Numbered from the stretch's first letter, positions 16,474-23,631 are shown. The stretch: 32,044 nucleotides of DNA from an uncultured Acetatifactor sp. (GCA_910584235.1 CAJTZD010000044.1:1-32044), one strand, 5' to 3'. Made by a program: numbers and translations. Notes: generated from the letters alone by a model not told the origin.

Positions 16474-17034
16474 ATGGCAATGCAGGTGAATGGAAACTAT
16501 GAACATTCCAGAACAGACTACGCAGAAAGGGTGAAGGAAAAACAGGCCGCAGAGAGGGCAGAAAAAGCAAAGGAAGCAGAGAAGGCTGCGGAGGAGAAAA
16601 AATCCGGCAGGCTGTCCGAACCACAGGATGAATACATCAGCAGTGAAAAGTCGGGGAAAAAGCCTATGGGATTGTACCGGGTAGGCCGGGACGGGAACGG
16701 CAACCGGAAAATCTTTTTTGATGACCCGAAAGCTGACCATGCAGATGGAAAGGATGACCGTTCCGGGGAAAGCGAAGATGGAAAAGGGCAGAAGGTAAGC
16801 GGGGACAGCCAGGGAAGGCCGGCGGAGAAATGTGTTACAAATACGGATAAGGTTGACAGGGAAATCAAAAAGCTGAAAGAAAAGAAACAGCAGCTGGAAC
16901 AGCAGATTCAGTCAGCTTCCGGAGACGAAAAGAAAATCCGGGAACTGGAGAAAAAGCTGGCGCAGGTAGAAAATGAGTTAAGCCAGAAAGACAATGATAC
17001 CTACAGGCGACAGAATGCTTCTGTATCAGAATAA
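16474..17034 (+). CDS. Uncharacterised charged coiled-coil protein
   Basis: 186 aa, very hydrophilic, no membrane segment. Layout: N-terminal NYEHSRTDYAERVKEKQ, then an Ala/Glu/Lys helix (about 25-45); a central ordered-looking segment KPMGLYRVGRDGNGNRKIFF (about 66-86); a charged linker; then TNTDKVDREIKKLKEKKQQL and a second heptad helix to LSQKDNDTYRRQ. I associate this architecture with hypothetical proteins of Lachnospiraceae, without known function. AAGGAGG (16458-16464) is 3 nt from ATG 16468 but 9 nt from ATG 16474, so the latter is preferred. It is the second of three coiled-coil genes in this stretch. Confidence 0.75.
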   Translation: MAMQVNGNYEHSRTDYAERVKEKQAAERAEKAKEAEKAAEEKKSGRLSEPQDEYISSEKSGKKPMGLYRVGRDGNGNRKIFFDDPKADHADGKDDRSGESEDGKGQKVSGDSQGRPAEKCVTNTDKVDREIKKLKEKKQQLEQQIQSASGDEKKIRELEKKLAQVENELSQKDNDTYRRQNASVSE

Positions 17035-17249
17035 AAGAGATTCAGATTTTAGTGTAGTATCAATACCGGGAGATGGTGGCAAATGCGCACTGTTTTCTGG
17101 TATTTTTGGAATAGCGGCATTATTCATGACAATACATTACAATAAAATCTTCTTTTATATTTTATTGCAGAAGACTCGCGAAGCGTGGATTCTATTGTAT
17201 GGGTTTCTTAGAAAGGAATATGTCAGGAAGAATTCAGGAGGGACTTTTT

Positions 17250-17753
17250 ATGCATACGAAAACAATGGAAGGCCTTGCAGGAGCAAGTACGAATATGAAG
17301 TTACTGAATACCCCTTTCCGTGTCTATAAAGACGCAGAGCGGAGAGGTGATACAGCGGTTATGGAACGGGCAATGGGATATGTCGGTGAATTTGCAGATA
17401 AAGCGGAGGACTATGAGAAGAAGGCCGAAAAAGGAATGAAAGAGGATGCAAAGGAGGCAAGAGAAAAAGCGAAAACAGAACAGGAAAATGCCATCCGGAA
17501 ACGCAAGGAACAACGTGAAGAGATGGAAAAGAGGATAGCGGAAAGCCGGAAAGAGGATACAGATACTGTCAGCATCAGCGAAAATGGGAAGGCCGCATTG
17601 GACGAGAAGACGGATTCGGTTCAGAGTGGTGCAGACAATGGCGTATCTGTCGAAGAAACAGCGGATGTTGTTAAGACAGAGCCTGTAATCTATACGAAAA
17701 CCGGAGAAGCATTGAAACCGGAATCCGGTACGAACCTTTCTGTTTCGGTATAG
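17250..17753 (+). CDS. Uncharacterised charged coiled-coil protein
   Basis: 167-aa soluble protein. Residues about 15-50 are mixed and possibly globular (LLNTPFRVYKDAERRGDTAV). Residues about 55-110 are an uninterrupted Lys/Glu/Arg-rich helix. The C-terminal 55 residues are Thr/Ser/Val/Glu-rich and probably disordered, containing VSISENGKAALDEKT. Start ATG 17250 is fixed by AGGAGGG (17236-17242); an in-frame ATG at 17199 lacks one. Third in the coiled-coil series, in the same orientation 215 nt after the second. The series order (long acidic helix, LYRVGRDGNG protein, this one) suggests a shared cellular structure or surface role, which is speculation. Confidence 0.75.
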   Translation: MHTKTMEGLAGASTNMKLLNTPFRVYKDAERRGDTAVMERAMGYVGEFADKAEDYEKKAEKGMKEDAKEAREKAKTEQENAIRKRKEQREEMEKRIAESRKEDTDTVSISENGKAALDEKTDSVQSGADNGVSVEETADVVKTEPVIYTKTGEALKPESGTNLSVSV

Positions 17754-17792
17754 GGATCAATACGTTAGGCTGCAGCCTTGGAAAGGAAATAA

Positions 17793-18110
17793 AATGAAGC
17801 CCTTGCCGGAATTATGGGAATCAAATGGGGTCTTCTCACCCGCATAACAGGAAATATATGGGCAGGGATTGGCGACCATTTGTTCAATAATACCGTTGTT
17901 ACAAACATGCTGCATGTGGTTTCGCAAAATGGCGCGGACGAATTACAGATTGTCCGGATCATGGCGGCACAGATAATTTCTTTTGCCTTTGTGCTGGTAA
18001 GGTATTATTGCAGGAATAAAGCCATGCGATATGATGCCTGTAAGAAAAACTGGCATTACAATTTCCAGATGACCGAAGAAGCTATACGGAAGGCAAGCAG
18101 GAATGTATAG
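17793..18110 (+). pseudogene. C-terminal fragment of CPBP-family membrane protease
   Basis: The reading frame from 17793 gives NEALAGIMGIKWGLLTRITG, then NIWAGIGDHLFNNTVVTNML, which resembles the last motif region of CPBP (Abi/CAAX-like) intramembrane proteases: a TGNIWA-type helix followed by an H-x-x-x-N motif. A stop codon (17790-17792) lies immediately upstream in frame, and the earlier EExxxR and HxxF motifs are absent. An ATG at 17814 would give 98 aa but has no ribosome-binding site. Two hydrophobic segments and a basic tail follow. CPBP proteins are often linked to bacteriocin immunity or prenyl-protein processing; this copy cannot be active. Confidence 0.7.
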
Positions 18111-18195
18111 AATGCCTGCTGAAAGAAGCATATGTATGGAGACAGCGGCAGGATACATAGAGAACACAAAGAGACGATGAAGGAGGTAAAAAACA

Positions 18196-18342
18196 ATGCG
18201 TCATATTTATATTCGGGGAAGTCCGGGATTGATCTGGCTGGTTGCAGCCATTGTAATGGGAGCCGGGCAGCTCTATAAGATGATTGCTGCAGAGGCAGCC
18301 ACCTATGCAGTCTTAGGATGTGTCACCGGTGCCGTTGAATAA
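18196..18342 (+). CDS. Small membrane protein, 48 aa
   Basis: A short frame with an excellent ribosome-binding site (AAGGAGG about 10 nt before ATG 18196). The product starts MRHIYIRGSPGLIWLVAAIV and has one clear hydrophobic helix (about residues 11-23) and a weaker second one. I recall slightly longer Lachnospiraceae proteins starting MRHIYI with a similar first helix, so this may be a shortened version. Its 3' end overlaps the start of an FtsX-like permease remnant in another frame, suggesting a deletion junction around 18320-18340. It may still be translated; function unknown. Confidence 0.5.
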   Translation: MRHIYIRGSPGLIWLVAAIVMGAGQLYKMIAAEAATYAVLGCVTGAVE

Positions 18343-18517
18343 GATGATGTTCCGGTTCCTGATTGCAGATAAATGGGGAACAACCTGGCAGCTTCCGGTT
18401 GCCTCCCTGCTGCTGATCGTTATGTTATGTTTCGGCTCTGCGGCGCTGGCAATCAGGCGGCCAATCAAAAGAATCGGGCAGCTGTCCATTGTGGATACCA
18501 TAAAGCTGCAGCAGTGA
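18317..18517 (+). pseudogene. C-terminal tail of an FtsX-like permease
   Basis: This frame is open from just after a stop at 18314 and reads KMMFRFLIADKWGTTWQLPV, a hydrophobic helix, then RRPIKRIGQLSIVDTIKLQQ and stop. A final transmembrane helix followed by a basic stretch and an S-I-x-x-x-I ending is how many FtsX-domain ABC permeases terminate. Only about 65 residues remain, there is no ribosome-binding site, and the apparent GTG start lies inside the 48-aa gene. It is a second, independent FtsX remnant in the window (the other is at 2062). Confidence 0.6.
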
Positions 18518-18542
18518 CACATGGATACTGACTAAAAATTTT

Positions 18543-18610
18543 GAAATGTCCGAGCTTTGTAACAATTCAGGCTGTTTTTAAGCTGACCGAATGATTGGCT
18601 CGGACATTTC
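18543..18610. repeat. 13-bp perfect inverted repeat with structured loop
   Basis: GAAATGTCCGAGC (18543-18555) is exactly complementary to GCTCGGACATTTC (18598-18610). The 42-nt loop contains further pairing (CAAT with ATTG; TCAG-GCT with AGC-TGA around a T-run). A long cruciform or stem-loop RNA is predicted. It directly follows the FtsX tail and could be a terminator lacking a T-tail, a mobile-element end or a small structured RNA. Confidence 0.6.
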
Positions 18611-18914
18611 TGTGACATTTGGGTTTTACAATGTCCTTACCATAAAAAATAGTATGGTGATTTGAGGGAGAACCGCCTGGAAATAGGGTGATAAGAATCG
18701 TCCTCCTGTGTAAAACGGAGGGATGCGTATAGAGGATAATCAGAAATCTTCTTCTCTTTATTCCCGCGAGCAATGAGCCAAGCGGCCGTGCTTGCACGGA
18801 CAGTTGGCGAATGCCGCGAGGGTCAATTACTGGCAGCTTGCTGCAAGGTAATTGGCTGCATATCTAGACATTCCCAATATGCGGTTCCCTATAACTGAAT
18901 AATTGGCAGCCTGT
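18611..18914. other. Noncoding, structured stretch
   Basis: No gene is supported on either strand. A short stem-loop lies at 18826-18852: ATTAC pairs with GTAAT, and inside it GCAG/CTGC closes a CTTG loop. The sequence around 18770-18820 is GC-rich with short self-complementary words (CCGCG at both ends). Nothing else is recognisable. Confidence 0.4.
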
Positions 18915-19155
18915 TCAGAATGTTCCTTTGAACATATCCTGGCCGATATAAACGGGCTTGTCCCTTCGGTCTGCATGGGGAATTTCGATAACAATGAAGT
19001 CCATATCCTCATGCCGGGTGCTGTATATATGGTGTTCAAGCAAAATATTATTACTGATTTTCTGAGGGTTGTTTTACATATTCCAGATATCAGAGAGCAT
19101 CTGCTGAGGATTATGGATCCCTCTTGGAATAAATTCCTTTGTGTCTTTGTTTTCC
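18915..19155 (-). pseudogene. Relic of AlbA_2 (Schlafen-type AAA_4) protein
   Basis: Read on the minus strand from about 19150 to 18915, one frame gives HNPQQMLSDIWNM, a stop, then NNPQKISNNILLEHHIYSTR, then EDMDFIVIEIPHADRRDKPV and YIGQDMFKGTF, ending at TGA 18915-18917. The string I-x-V/I-P-x-A-D-R-x-x-K-P-V-Y-I is highly characteristic of AlbA_2 (DUF4062/AAA_4 region) putative DNA- or RNA-binding proteins, where GTFRRNGEGDYHC normally continues. The internal stop is one base from the expected leucine (TAA versus TTA) in the W-x-M-L-N-N-P motif. The N-terminal part and the C-terminal half are missing. Inactive. Confidence 0.7.
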
Positions 19156-19320
19156 TCAATACTCGGTTTTTGTTTTCATATATTTGCCGCTTTTATACGG
19201 GCATCGCCGGGCTTTTCTGCATCATCCGGAATCAGCCAGGTATTACCGGCTTTCTGAACCCCAGGGATTCGGCATTCACTGCACAGGACTCCTGCACGCT
19301 AAGACTCATTCTTTTCCGTT
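19156..19320 (-). pseudogene. Relic of excisionase-like helix-turn-helix protein
   Basis: On the minus strand, VLCSECRIPGVQKAGNTWLI then PDDAEKPGDARIK is readable. This resembles the second half of excisionase/MerR-like helix-turn-helix proteins (typically CxEGRIPGAxKxGxxWxIPxDAxKP). After ARIK the original frame resumes one base out of register as SGKYMKTKTEY and ends at TGA 19156-19158, so a single-base deletion is implied. Upstream the frame meets a stop near 19300 and has no start codon. It sits immediately before the AlbA_2 relic on the same strand, an arrangement I associate with intact Clostridia pairs. Non-functional. Confidence 0.6.
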
Positions 19321-19365
19321 GTCCCTCCGAGCGGCTCGGAAAGGAACTCTGTCTGTTGTGTCGCT

Positions 19366-19740
19366 CCATACGGATGCCAGGTGTTCATGACGGACGAGCA
19401 GCCCCTGGTCGAAAAGGAGGCATGGAACGACTTCTATGAAAACGGTTATTCCGCCTGCCTGGGGATTGCGCTCTGTTTCCAGCCGGGGCCCGGCTGGGGG
19501 AGATGGTCGCCCTAAAATGGTCTGACATTGATGATGGCCACGGTGAAGACCATGCACAAAATCCGCAAGACCTACATCAGCGCACTGATAGACTCCGGTG
19601 AAATCAACATCGACAAAATCCGTGAGCTGGTGGGGCATGAAGACGAGCGCACGACTTTCCATAATTATTACTATAACCGGGAAACGGATGCCCGGACACA
19701 TGAGAATATCGAGCGTGCGCTTTCACGGGATAAAGTGTAA
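19366..19740 (+). pseudogene. Frameshifted tyrosine integrase, catalytic domain
   Basis: Three frames carry consecutive pieces of a phage/transposon integrase. Frame one: QVFMTDEQPLVEKEAWNDFY then SACLGIALCF. Frame two, from about 19486: RLGEMVALKWSDIDD, holding the first catalytic arginine. Frame three, from 19528: MHKIRKTYISALIDSG (the H-x-x-R pair), IRELVGHEDERTTFHNYYYN (the second histidine and the nucleophilic tyrosine), ending at TAA 19738-19740. The segment normally lying between the ALKWSDI and HKIRKT blocks is absent, so there is a deletion as well as a frameshift. It ends 74 nt from tRNA-Gly, where such integrases commonly insert their element. Confidence 0.85.
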
Positions 19741-19764
19741 TCAAATGTAATCAGAACACATGTA

Positions 19765-19801
19765 CACAAAAGCGGAACCCCACATTTTATGGGATTCCGC
19801 T
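19765..19801 (-). terminator. Terminator of tRNA-Gly
   Basis: On the minus strand AGCGGAATCCCA pairs with TGGGGTTCCGCT across a 7-nt loop (19771-19801), followed by TTTTGTGT. It lies just beyond the 3' end of the tRNA and may also stop + strand transcripts from the integrase relic. Confidence 0.75.
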
Positions 19802-19813
19802 ACATAAAAAAAG

Positions 19814-19886
19814 AGCGATAGACGGGACTCGAACCCGCGGTTTCCACCTTGGCAAGGTGGCGCTCTACCAACTGAGCCACTATCGC
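19814..19886 (-). tRNA. tRNA-Gly (anticodon GCC)
   Basis: Minus-strand 73-nt cloverleaf. Acceptor GCGATAG/CTATCGC, D-arm GCTC/GAGC, anticodon stem CCACC/GGTGG with loop TTGCCAA (anticodon GCC), and T-loop TTCGAGT closed by GCGGG/CCCGT. The 3' CCA is not encoded. It is preceded by a consensus promoter and followed by a terminator. Its 3' end faces a cluster of decayed mobile genes. Confidence 0.97.
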
Positions 19887-19917
19887 ATATCCTCAACTGT
19901 TCCCTGGGAATAAAAGA

Positions 19918-19946
19918 ATTATACTATGGAAATATCTGTCTGTCAA
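19918..19946 (-). promoter_or_regulatory. Consensus sigma-A promoter of tRNA-Gly
   Basis: On the minus strand TTGACA (complement of 19941-19946) is followed by a 17-bp spacer and TATAAT (complement of 19918-19923), a perfect match to both boxes. It lies 31 nt upstream of the mature tRNA 5' end. Confidence 0.9.
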
Positions 19947-19977
19947 CCTTTTTTAAAAAAAATCTCAAATTACGCGA

Positions 19978-20105
19978 TTTTCATGCAAAATGCGCATGAA
20001 AACATTTCACGGAAATTATCCGTGAACAGCAACGCAAATATTACAATAATTATCTCAGCATTATTTCATAGCTTTTTTCATAGCGCTCTTAGAAGAAAAG
20101 CTATG
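19978..20105. repeat. Three consecutive hairpins in an intergenic region
   Basis: Inverted repeats in a row: TTTTCATGC/GCATGAAAA (19978-19986 and 19994-20002), TTCACGG/CCGTGAA (20006-20012 and 20020-20026), CATAGCTTTT/AAAAGCTATG (20067-20076 and 20096-20105). All arms match perfectly. They lie between the divergent tRNA promoter and the promoter of the beta-CASP nuclease gene. They could be regulator binding sites or terminators; none has a T-tail in the right place. Confidence 0.7.
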
Positions 20106-20126
20106 GTCATTTCGAGAAATTTTCCC

Positions 20127-20155
20127 TTGCGATAAATGGAATATCATAATAAAAT
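20127..20155 (+). promoter_or_regulatory. Probable promoter of the beta-CASP nuclease gene
   Basis: TTGCGA (20127-20132), a 17-bp spacer and TAAAAT (20150-20155), 54 nt before the ATG. One of the three hairpins ends 22 nt upstream of the -35. Confidence 0.6.
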
Positions 20156-20208
20156 AGAAGTAAGAGATTGGATTGCGTACAAAACGGAAAAAAGGAGGTG
20201 TATTTTTT

Positions 20209-21810
20209 ATGAAGCTGATTTTTGTAGGTGCGGCTCATGAAGTGACGGGCAGCTGTCATTACCTGGAGGTGGGCGGCAAACATATTCTGGTGGACTGCGG
20301 CATGGAGCAGGGCGTGAATGTATTCGAGAATGTGCCGCTTCCGGTGGATGAGGGACTGATTGACTATGTGCTGCTGACCCATGCGCATATCGATCACACG
20401 GGACTGCTGCCGCTTCTGTATGCCAAAGGGTTCAGGGGACAGGTCTATGCCACCGATGCCACAGCTGACCTGTGCAGCATTATGCTGCGTGACTGTGCCC
20501 ACATCCAGATGATGGAGGCAGAATGGAAGAACAGGAAAGCCAAGAGGACGGAAAGCCTGACGCCGATGGAGCCTTTGTACACCATGGAGGATGCGGAGGG
20601 AATCATCAAGCGGATTATTCCCTGCCATTATGATACAGAGGTGAAAGTCTGCGACGAGATGGTGATCCGCTTCTCGGATATCGGTCATCTGCTGGGCTCC
20701 GCCAGCATTGAGGTATGGCTGACGGAAGAGGGCCATACGAAGAAAATCGTATTTTCAGGAGATGTCGGGAATAAAAACGATCCGCTGCTGCACAATCCTA
20801 TCCCTACCAAGACAGCGGACTATGTGGTCATGGAGTCCACCTACGGCGACAGGCTGCATGCGGCGGAGCGCCCGGATTATGTGCATGAGCTGGCAGCAAT
20901 CCTGAAAGAGACCTTTGACAGGGGCGGAAACGTGGTCATTCCCTCCTTTGCCGTGGGCCGTACCCAGGAGCTGCTGTACTTCCTGCGAAAAGTCAAAGGG
21001 GACCGTCTGGTGAAAGGGCATGAGAACTTTCCGGTATATGTGGACAGTCCGCTGGCCGTGGAAGCCACGGAAATTTTCCAGGAGAACCGCATGGAATGCT
21101 TTGCCGGGGAAGCGCTGGAGCTTGTGAAAGAGGGCATCAATCCTATCTCTTTCCCGGGATTAAAGCTGTCGATTACCAGTGAGGAATCCAAAGAGATCAA
21201 CTTTATCGATACGCCTAAGGTTATCATTTCCGCTTCCGGCATGTGTGAGGCCGGACGTATCAGGCATCATCTCAAGCACAATCTCTGGAGGCCGGAGTGT
21301 ACCATCCTTTTCGTGGGATATCAGGCAGTGGGGACTTTGGGCCGTATGATTGTGGACGGCGTGGACGAGGTGAAGCTGTTCGGCGAGTCCATACAGGTTC
21401 GGGCGGAGATTAAGAAGCTGGTGGGCATGAGCGGCCATGCGGACAAAAACGGTCTGATCGACTGGATAAGCGGTTTTGAGGAAAAGCCCAAAAAAGTGTT
21501 TATCGTGCACGGTGAGGACAGTGTTTGCGCGGGCTTTGCGGAATGCCTGAAAATAGAGTATGGACAGCGCACCTATGCCCCCTACAGCGGCACGGTGTTT
21601 GATCTGCTTTCCGGAAAGCTGGAGTACGAAGCAATGCCTGTGCCGGTGAAGAAGAAAGCAAAAGGCGCGCTCTCCACGGTATACGCAAGACTGCTGGCCG
21701 CTGCCCAGAGGCTGCTTAATATGGTCAAAGGGATTGACGGCATGCCGAATAAGGATATGGCAAAATTTGCGGATCAGATTAATTCCCTCTGCGATAAGTG
21801 GGAGAGATAG
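20209..21810 (+). CDS. Metallo-beta-lactamase/beta-CASP RNA-processing exonuclease
   Basis: 533-aa cytoplasmic protein. It carries the zinc-binding HAHIDH motif at residues 58-63, an FSGDVGN metal-ligand block near 183, beta-CASP features including the serine/glycine-rich IISASGMCEAGRIRHHL (near 343) and a late GHADKNGL histidine motif (near 409). This is the layout of the archaeal CPSF-like/YSH1 subgroup of RNA-degrading or mRNA 3'-processing enzymes, here in its bacterial form. It is distinct from RNase J in lacking the usual RNase J C-terminal domain; the last 70 residues are a basic helix-rich tail. AAAGGAGGTG precedes ATG 20209. The folA gene follows 33 nt on, so they may be co-transcribed. 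Confidence 0.9.
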   Translation: MKLIFVGAAHEVTGSCHYLEVGGKHILVDCGMEQGVNVFENVPLPVDEGLIDYVLLTHAHIDHTGLLPLLYAKGFRGQVYATDATADLCSIMLRDCAHIQMMEAEWKNRKAKRTESLTPMEPLYTMEDAEGIIKRIIPCHYDTEVKVCDEMVIRFSDIGHLLGSASIEVWLTEEGHTKKIVFSGDVGNKNDPLLHNPIPTKTADYVVMESTYGDRLHAAERPDYVHELAAILKETFDRGGNVVIPSFAVGRTQELLYFLRKVKGDRLVKGHENFPVYVDSPLAVEATEIFQENRMECFAGEALELVKEGINPISFPGLKLSITSEESKEINFIDTPKVIISASGMCEAGRIRHHLKHNLWRPECTILFVGYQAVGTLGRMIVDGVDEVKLFGESIQVRAEIKKLVGMSGHADKNGLIDWISGFEEKPKKVFIVHGEDSVCAGFAECLKIEYGQRTYAPYSGTVFDLLSGKLEYEAMPVPVKKKAKGALSTVYARLLAAAQRLLNMVKGIDGMPNKDMAKFADQINSLCDKWER

Positions 21811-21843
21811 AGCATACTACAAAGCACACAGGGGGAGAAACGC

Positions 21844-22335
21844 ATGAATATGATAGCGGCAGTGGACAGGAACTGGGCCATCGGCAAAAAGGGAAGACTG
21901 TTAGTCAGCATACCCAATGACCAGAAGCATTTCAGAGATGAGACCATCGGCAGAGTGGTGGTTTTAGGCCGCAGGACCTTGCAGACCTTTCCGCAGGGAA
22001 TGCCCCTGCAGGGCAGGACCAACATTATTCTTTCCAGGGATAAAGACTTTACGGTCAAGGGGGCCATTGTGGTCAATTCCATAGAGAAACTGCTGCGTAC
22101 ACTGGAGAATTATCCGCCCCGGGATATCTACTGTATCGGAGGGCAGAGTGTCTACGAGCAGCTGCTGCCTTACTGTGACACGGCCCATATTACGAAGATT
22201 GACCATGTTTACGAAGCGGACGCCTATTTCCCGAATCTGGACAGGGATCCGGAATGGGAAATCACTGCAGACAGCGATGAGCAGACATATTTCGATATTG
22301 CCTATACTTTTTTGAAATATGAGAGAAGGAAATAG
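21844..22335 (+). CDS. folA: Dihydrofolate reductase
   Basis: 163 aa, the usual DHFR length. Motifs in order: MNMIAAVDRNWAIGKKGRLL (substrate and Met20-loop region), IPNDQKHFRDETIG (the acidic active-site residue is the Asp), VVVLGRRTLQTFPQGMPLQG, NIILSRD, YCIGGQSVYEQLLPYCDTAH (NADPH-binding Gly-Gly), and AYFPNLD near the end. It reduces dihydrofolate to tetrahydrofolate with NADPH and is the trimethoprim target. GGGGGAG precedes ATG 21844. The usual partner thymidylate synthase gene is not adjacent; neighbours are a nuclease gene upstream and ilvE downstream. Confidence 0.95.
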   Translation: MNMIAAVDRNWAIGKKGRLLVSIPNDQKHFRDETIGRVVVLGRRTLQTFPQGMPLQGRTNIILSRDKDFTVKGAIVVNSIEKLLRTLENYPPRDIYCIGGQSVYEQLLPYCDTAHITKIDHVYEADAYFPNLDRDPEWEITADSDEQTYFDIAYTFLKYERRK

Positions 22336-22346
22336 GGCAAAGGATA

Positions 22347-22375
22347 TTGACTTTTGGCCGGAAAAGTATAATAAT
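22347..22375 (+). promoter_or_regulatory. Probable ilvE promoter
   Basis: TTGACT (22347-22352) is followed by AATAAT (22370-22375) at 17 bp; an overlapping perfect TATAAT (22367-22372) would leave only 14 bp. It lies just after the folA stop codon. Confidence 0.55.
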
Positions 22376-22412
22376 TGTGTAGAATAAAAGAGACGGAAAG
22401 AAGGTAGGGCAA

Positions 22413-23438
22413 GTGGAAAAGAAAAACATTGACTGGAGCAATATCGGCTTCGGATATATGCAGACGGAAAAGCGATACGTTTCCTATTATAAGGACGGCG
22501 TTTGGGATGAGGGCGGCCTGACAGAGGATGCCAATATTGTTCTGAATGAATGCGCAGGTGTGCTGCAGTATGCCCAGACCATATTTGAGGGCCTGAAAGC
22601 ATATACGACAGAGGACAATCATATCGTGGCGTTCCGGCCTGACTTGAACGCAGAGCGTATGGTCGCTTCCGCAGAGCGGCTGGAGATGCCGGCTTTCCCC
22701 AGGGAGCGTTTTATTGAGGCGGTGAGTCAGGTAGTGGATGCAAACGAAGCTTATGTACCTCCCTATGGCAGCGGAGCGACTTTGTACCTGCGGCCTTACA
22801 TGTTCGGCTCCAATTCCGTCATCGGCGTGAAGCCCGCTGTGGAGTATCAGTTCCGTATTTTCTGTACGCCGGTGGGGCCGTATTTCAAGGGCGGGGCAAA
22901 GCCTCTGACCATCTGCGTCAGCGATTTTGACCGGGCGGCACCTCATGGGACAGGCCATATCAAGGCAGGCCTGAACTATGCCATGAGCCTGCATGCTATC
23001 GTGACGGCTCATGAGAACGGCTACGACGAGAATATGTACCTGGATCCCGGCACTCGCACAAAGGTGGAGGAGACCGGAGGCGCAAACTTCCTGTTCGTGA
23101 CAAAGGACGGAAAGGTAGTTACTCCTAAGTCGGAAAGCATTCTTCCATCTATCACCCGCCGCTCCCTTGTACATGTGGCGAAAGAATACTTAGGTCTGGA
23201 GGCAGAGGAGCGCGAGGTATATCTGGATGAGCTGAAAGATTTCGCGGAGTGCGGTTTGTGTGGTACGGCGGCGGTCATTTCTCCTGTAGGCAAGGTAGTG
23301 GATCATGGGAAAGAAATCTGCTTCCCCAGCGGCATGGCTGAGATGGGGCCTGTGACTAAGAAGCTGTATGACACCCTGACCGGTATCCAGATGGGCAGGA
23401 TTGAGGCGCCCAAGGGTTGGATTCATGTGATAAAATAA
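22413..23438 (+). CDS. ilvE: Branched-chain amino acid aminotransferase
   Basis: 341-aa fold-type IV PLP enzyme that transfers amino groups between glutamate and the keto acids of leucine, isoleucine and valine. Evidence: QTIFEGLKAY near residue 58, FRPDLNAERM near 72, GSGATLYLRPYMFG near 125, the PLP lysine in GHIKAGLNYAMSL (K184), the EETGGANFLFV block near 217, and the C-terminal GTAAVISPVG, which binds phosphate. Length fits the BCAT type shared by eukaryotes and many bacteria. It starts with GTG at 22413; AGGTAGGG is the upstream ribosome-binding site. It is preceded by its own promoter-like boxes, so it may be expressed separately from folA. Confidence 0.95.
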   Translation: MEKKNIDWSNIGFGYMQTEKRYVSYYKDGVWDEGGLTEDANIVLNECAGVLQYAQTIFEGLKAYTTEDNHIVAFRPDLNAERMVASAERLEMPAFPRERFIEAVSQVVDANEAYVPPYGSGATLYLRPYMFGSNSVIGVKPAVEYQFRIFCTPVGPYFKGGAKPLTICVSDFDRAAPHGTGHIKAGLNYAMSLHAIVTAHENGYDENMYLDPGTRTKVEETGGANFLFVTKDGKVVTPKSESILPSITRRSLVHVAKEYLGLEAEEREVYLDELKDFAECGLCGTAAVISPVGKVVDHGKEICFPSGMAEMGPVTKKLYDTLTGIQMGRIEAPKGWIHVIK

Positions 23439-23462
23439 AGATACAAGACGGCGTAACAAAGG

Positions 23463-23519
23463 GCCCATACTTCATAGGGAGGCTTTCCTGAAAAGGAGAG
23501 ATCTCTGCGGAGTATGGGC
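23463..23519 (+). other. Structured region between ilvE and the foldase gene
   Basis: GCCCATACT (23463-23471) pairs perfectly with AGTATGGGC (23511-23519), enclosing a 39-nt purine-rich interior with its own partial pairing (TTTCCT with AGGAGA). No T-run follows, so it is not a simple terminator. It could be a leader element for the downstream gene or a processed intercistronic RNA. I do not match it to a known riboswitch. Confidence 0.5.
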
Positions 23520-23631
23520 AGATTTATAAGCGGATATCTGTCCGAAAGCTTGTACCGAAAGCAGTGAAAATAGCCGGATGGGAGAAGCGACAGGCGAGGG
23601 ACGGAGTTGGATTTCAGGGTAAGGAGATATT

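Noticed and set aside
18903..19439. 178-codon + strand frame across the relic region
   Set aside because: It is antisense to the conserved AlbA_2 and excisionase strings and then runs out of frame through integrase sequence.
22302..23174. 290-codon minus-strand frame opposite ilvE
   Set aside because: ilvE carries the PLP lysine and all aminotransferase blocks; the antisense frame has none.
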